From the NCBI RefSeq assembly GCF_001704415.2, contig NC_030826.1:32235324-32299323 (forward strand): 64,000 bases of DNA. Direction: 5' to 3'. The notes under the pieces were generated by a model. That model was not told where the DNA came from. It searched no databases and was given only the letters and a program-made list of their open reading frames with translations. Shown in pieces: positions 63,226 through 64,000 of the stretch (positions are counted from its first letter, which is position 1; every line of letters begins with the position of its first letter). The position numbers were made by a program, and so were the translations under genes. This DNA is from Capra hircus. Taxonomy: Eukaryota > Chordata > Mammalia > Artiodactyla > Bovidae.

Positions 63226-63490
63226 CAGAGAAGGCAATGGCACCCCACTCCAGTACTCTTGCCTGAAAATCCCATGGACAGAGGAGCCTGGGAGGCTGCA
63301 GTCCATGGGGTCGCTAGGAGTCAGGCATGACCCTTTCACTTTTCACTTTTCATGCATTGGAGAAGGAAATGGCAACCCACTCCAGTATTCTTGCCTGGAG
63401 AATCCCAGGGACAGAGGAGCCTAGTGGGCTGCTGTCTATGGGGTCGCACAGAGTCGAACACAACTGAAGCGACTTAGCAGCAGCAGCAGC
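63226..63490 (+). mobile_element. Bov-A2 dimeric SINE with 14-bp perfect TSD, in L1
   Basis: Complete dimer: unit 1, CCTTTCACTTTTCACTTTTC linker, unit 2, (AGC)5 tail. Perfect duplication AGTGTGTATATGTC at 63,212-63,225 and 63,491-63,504. Confidence 0.97.
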
Positions 63491-63515
63491 AGTGTGTATA
63501 TGTCAAGCCAGTAGC

Positions 63516-64000
63516 TCCTTGATGCTGCAGCCCTGTTCCCTGGCATGGGTGCAGGGTGACCAGTTTATGGCCTGGGTGAACACGAAAGAAACATCTGGAG
63601 ATAGAAGGCCATGGAGACAGTAATTGCTCTCAAATCCTCTGGCTTCCAAAGGGTAAGTTCAAGTTCCATAAGGCAACAAACTCAAAAATGCCATTTCCTC
63701 TACTAAGAAAATCATCACAGGAAGTTCTTAATGTGGCCACACCAGAAGTCACAAACTGGCCAGTTGTAACTTGCCTAGGAGTTGACTTTGGCCAACACAG
63801 CATTTCAAAGATTTGAACAGGAATATCTTTAGTCGGGGCCATATGCTCCTTCCTTCACCATAACCCAAGCCTCTCCTTTTTCCCTTAAAATCGGCCAGTT
63901 TTTCCTCTGAAAGTGGTTTACCTAGCTCCCAAAGTCACTGGAACTTTCTGCACCTGCTTGTTTCTAGTCCCCGTTTCACCATCAAAAGAATGGAAATATG
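63516..64000. other. Unassigned stretch to window end
   Basis: About 485 bases with no recognised repeat. A 70-codon antisense frame (63,630-63,842) has no domain. No gene boundary visible at the window edge. Confidence 0.35.

Larger units (their letters stand above)
62951..63515 (-). mobile_element. L1 3' UTR fragment split by two SINEs
   Basis: Three islands (62,951-62,989; 63,198-63,225; 63,491-63,515) rejoin as GCTATACAGCAGGTTCCCAT, then TATCTATTTTATATATAG, then TAGTGTGTATATGTCAA, an antisense stretch of ruminant L1 3' sequence, when the two SINEs and one copy of each TSD are removed. Confidence 0.85.

Noticed and set aside
1..64000. An undescribed gene system or defence locus
   Set aside because: No gene cluster, conserved operon-like structure or unusual coding sequence is visible; the content is typical bovid intergenic or intronic DNA.

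Overview
This is ruminant (bovid) nuclear DNA. The diagnosis rests on very dense Bov-tA tRNA-derived SINEs, dimeric Bov-A2 SINEs with AGC tails, BovB (RTE-type LINE) fragments and CHR-type tRNA SINEs; this combination is specific to cattle, sheep, goats and relatives. I cannot tell which bovid species it is. Older layers shared by all placental mammals are also present: MIR, L2, L1, MER5A, MER20, a hAT-Charlie element, an ERV-L pol remnant and a MER21-like LTR. Family names are assigned from recognised consensus motifs, not from a search. 

I see no protein-coding exon, tRNA, rRNA or snRNA gene, CpG island or convincing promoter. Most longer open frames lie inside SINE or LINE copies, and the rest are short or lack an ATG. 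The window therefore reads as intergenic or deep intronic sequence. 

Layout. 1-12 kb: scattered Bov-tA and CHR SINEs, two BovB 3' ends, MIR, MER5A and MER20 relics, and a TG/CG tract at 6.7 kb. 12-20 kb: a Bov-A2 with an 11-bp target-site duplication (TSD), a 137-bp tandem duplication inside an old DNA-transposon-like repeat, antisense L1 and a G-rich tract. 20-30 kb: sense and antisense L1 pieces, a degenerate GATA tract, a BovB copy with a small terminal inversion, and a 2.7-kb repeat-poor block. 30-34 kb: a 5'-inverted BovB with a stop in its reverse-transcriptase motif, and a BovB-L1 chimeric junction. 34-36 kb: repeat-poor sequence with AT-rich homeodomain-like motifs. 36-52 kb: many SINEs, including nested insertions (Bov-A2 in CHR; CHR in L2). 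52-57.5 kb: antisense ERV-L pol interrupted by a SINE, a pair of one-base-overlapping small ORFs, and a MER21-like LTR. 58-64 kb: a hairpin, BovB, well-preserved Bov-tA copies, a Charlie element, and an L1 fragment split by two SINEs, each with a clean TSD. 

Nothing here looks like a new gene system. The most informative observations are the insertion structures (clean TSDs, nesting, inversion, duplication) and several repeat-free islands with TAATTA-type motifs. Those islands are candidates for conserved non-coding regulatory elements, which only cross-species alignment could confirm.
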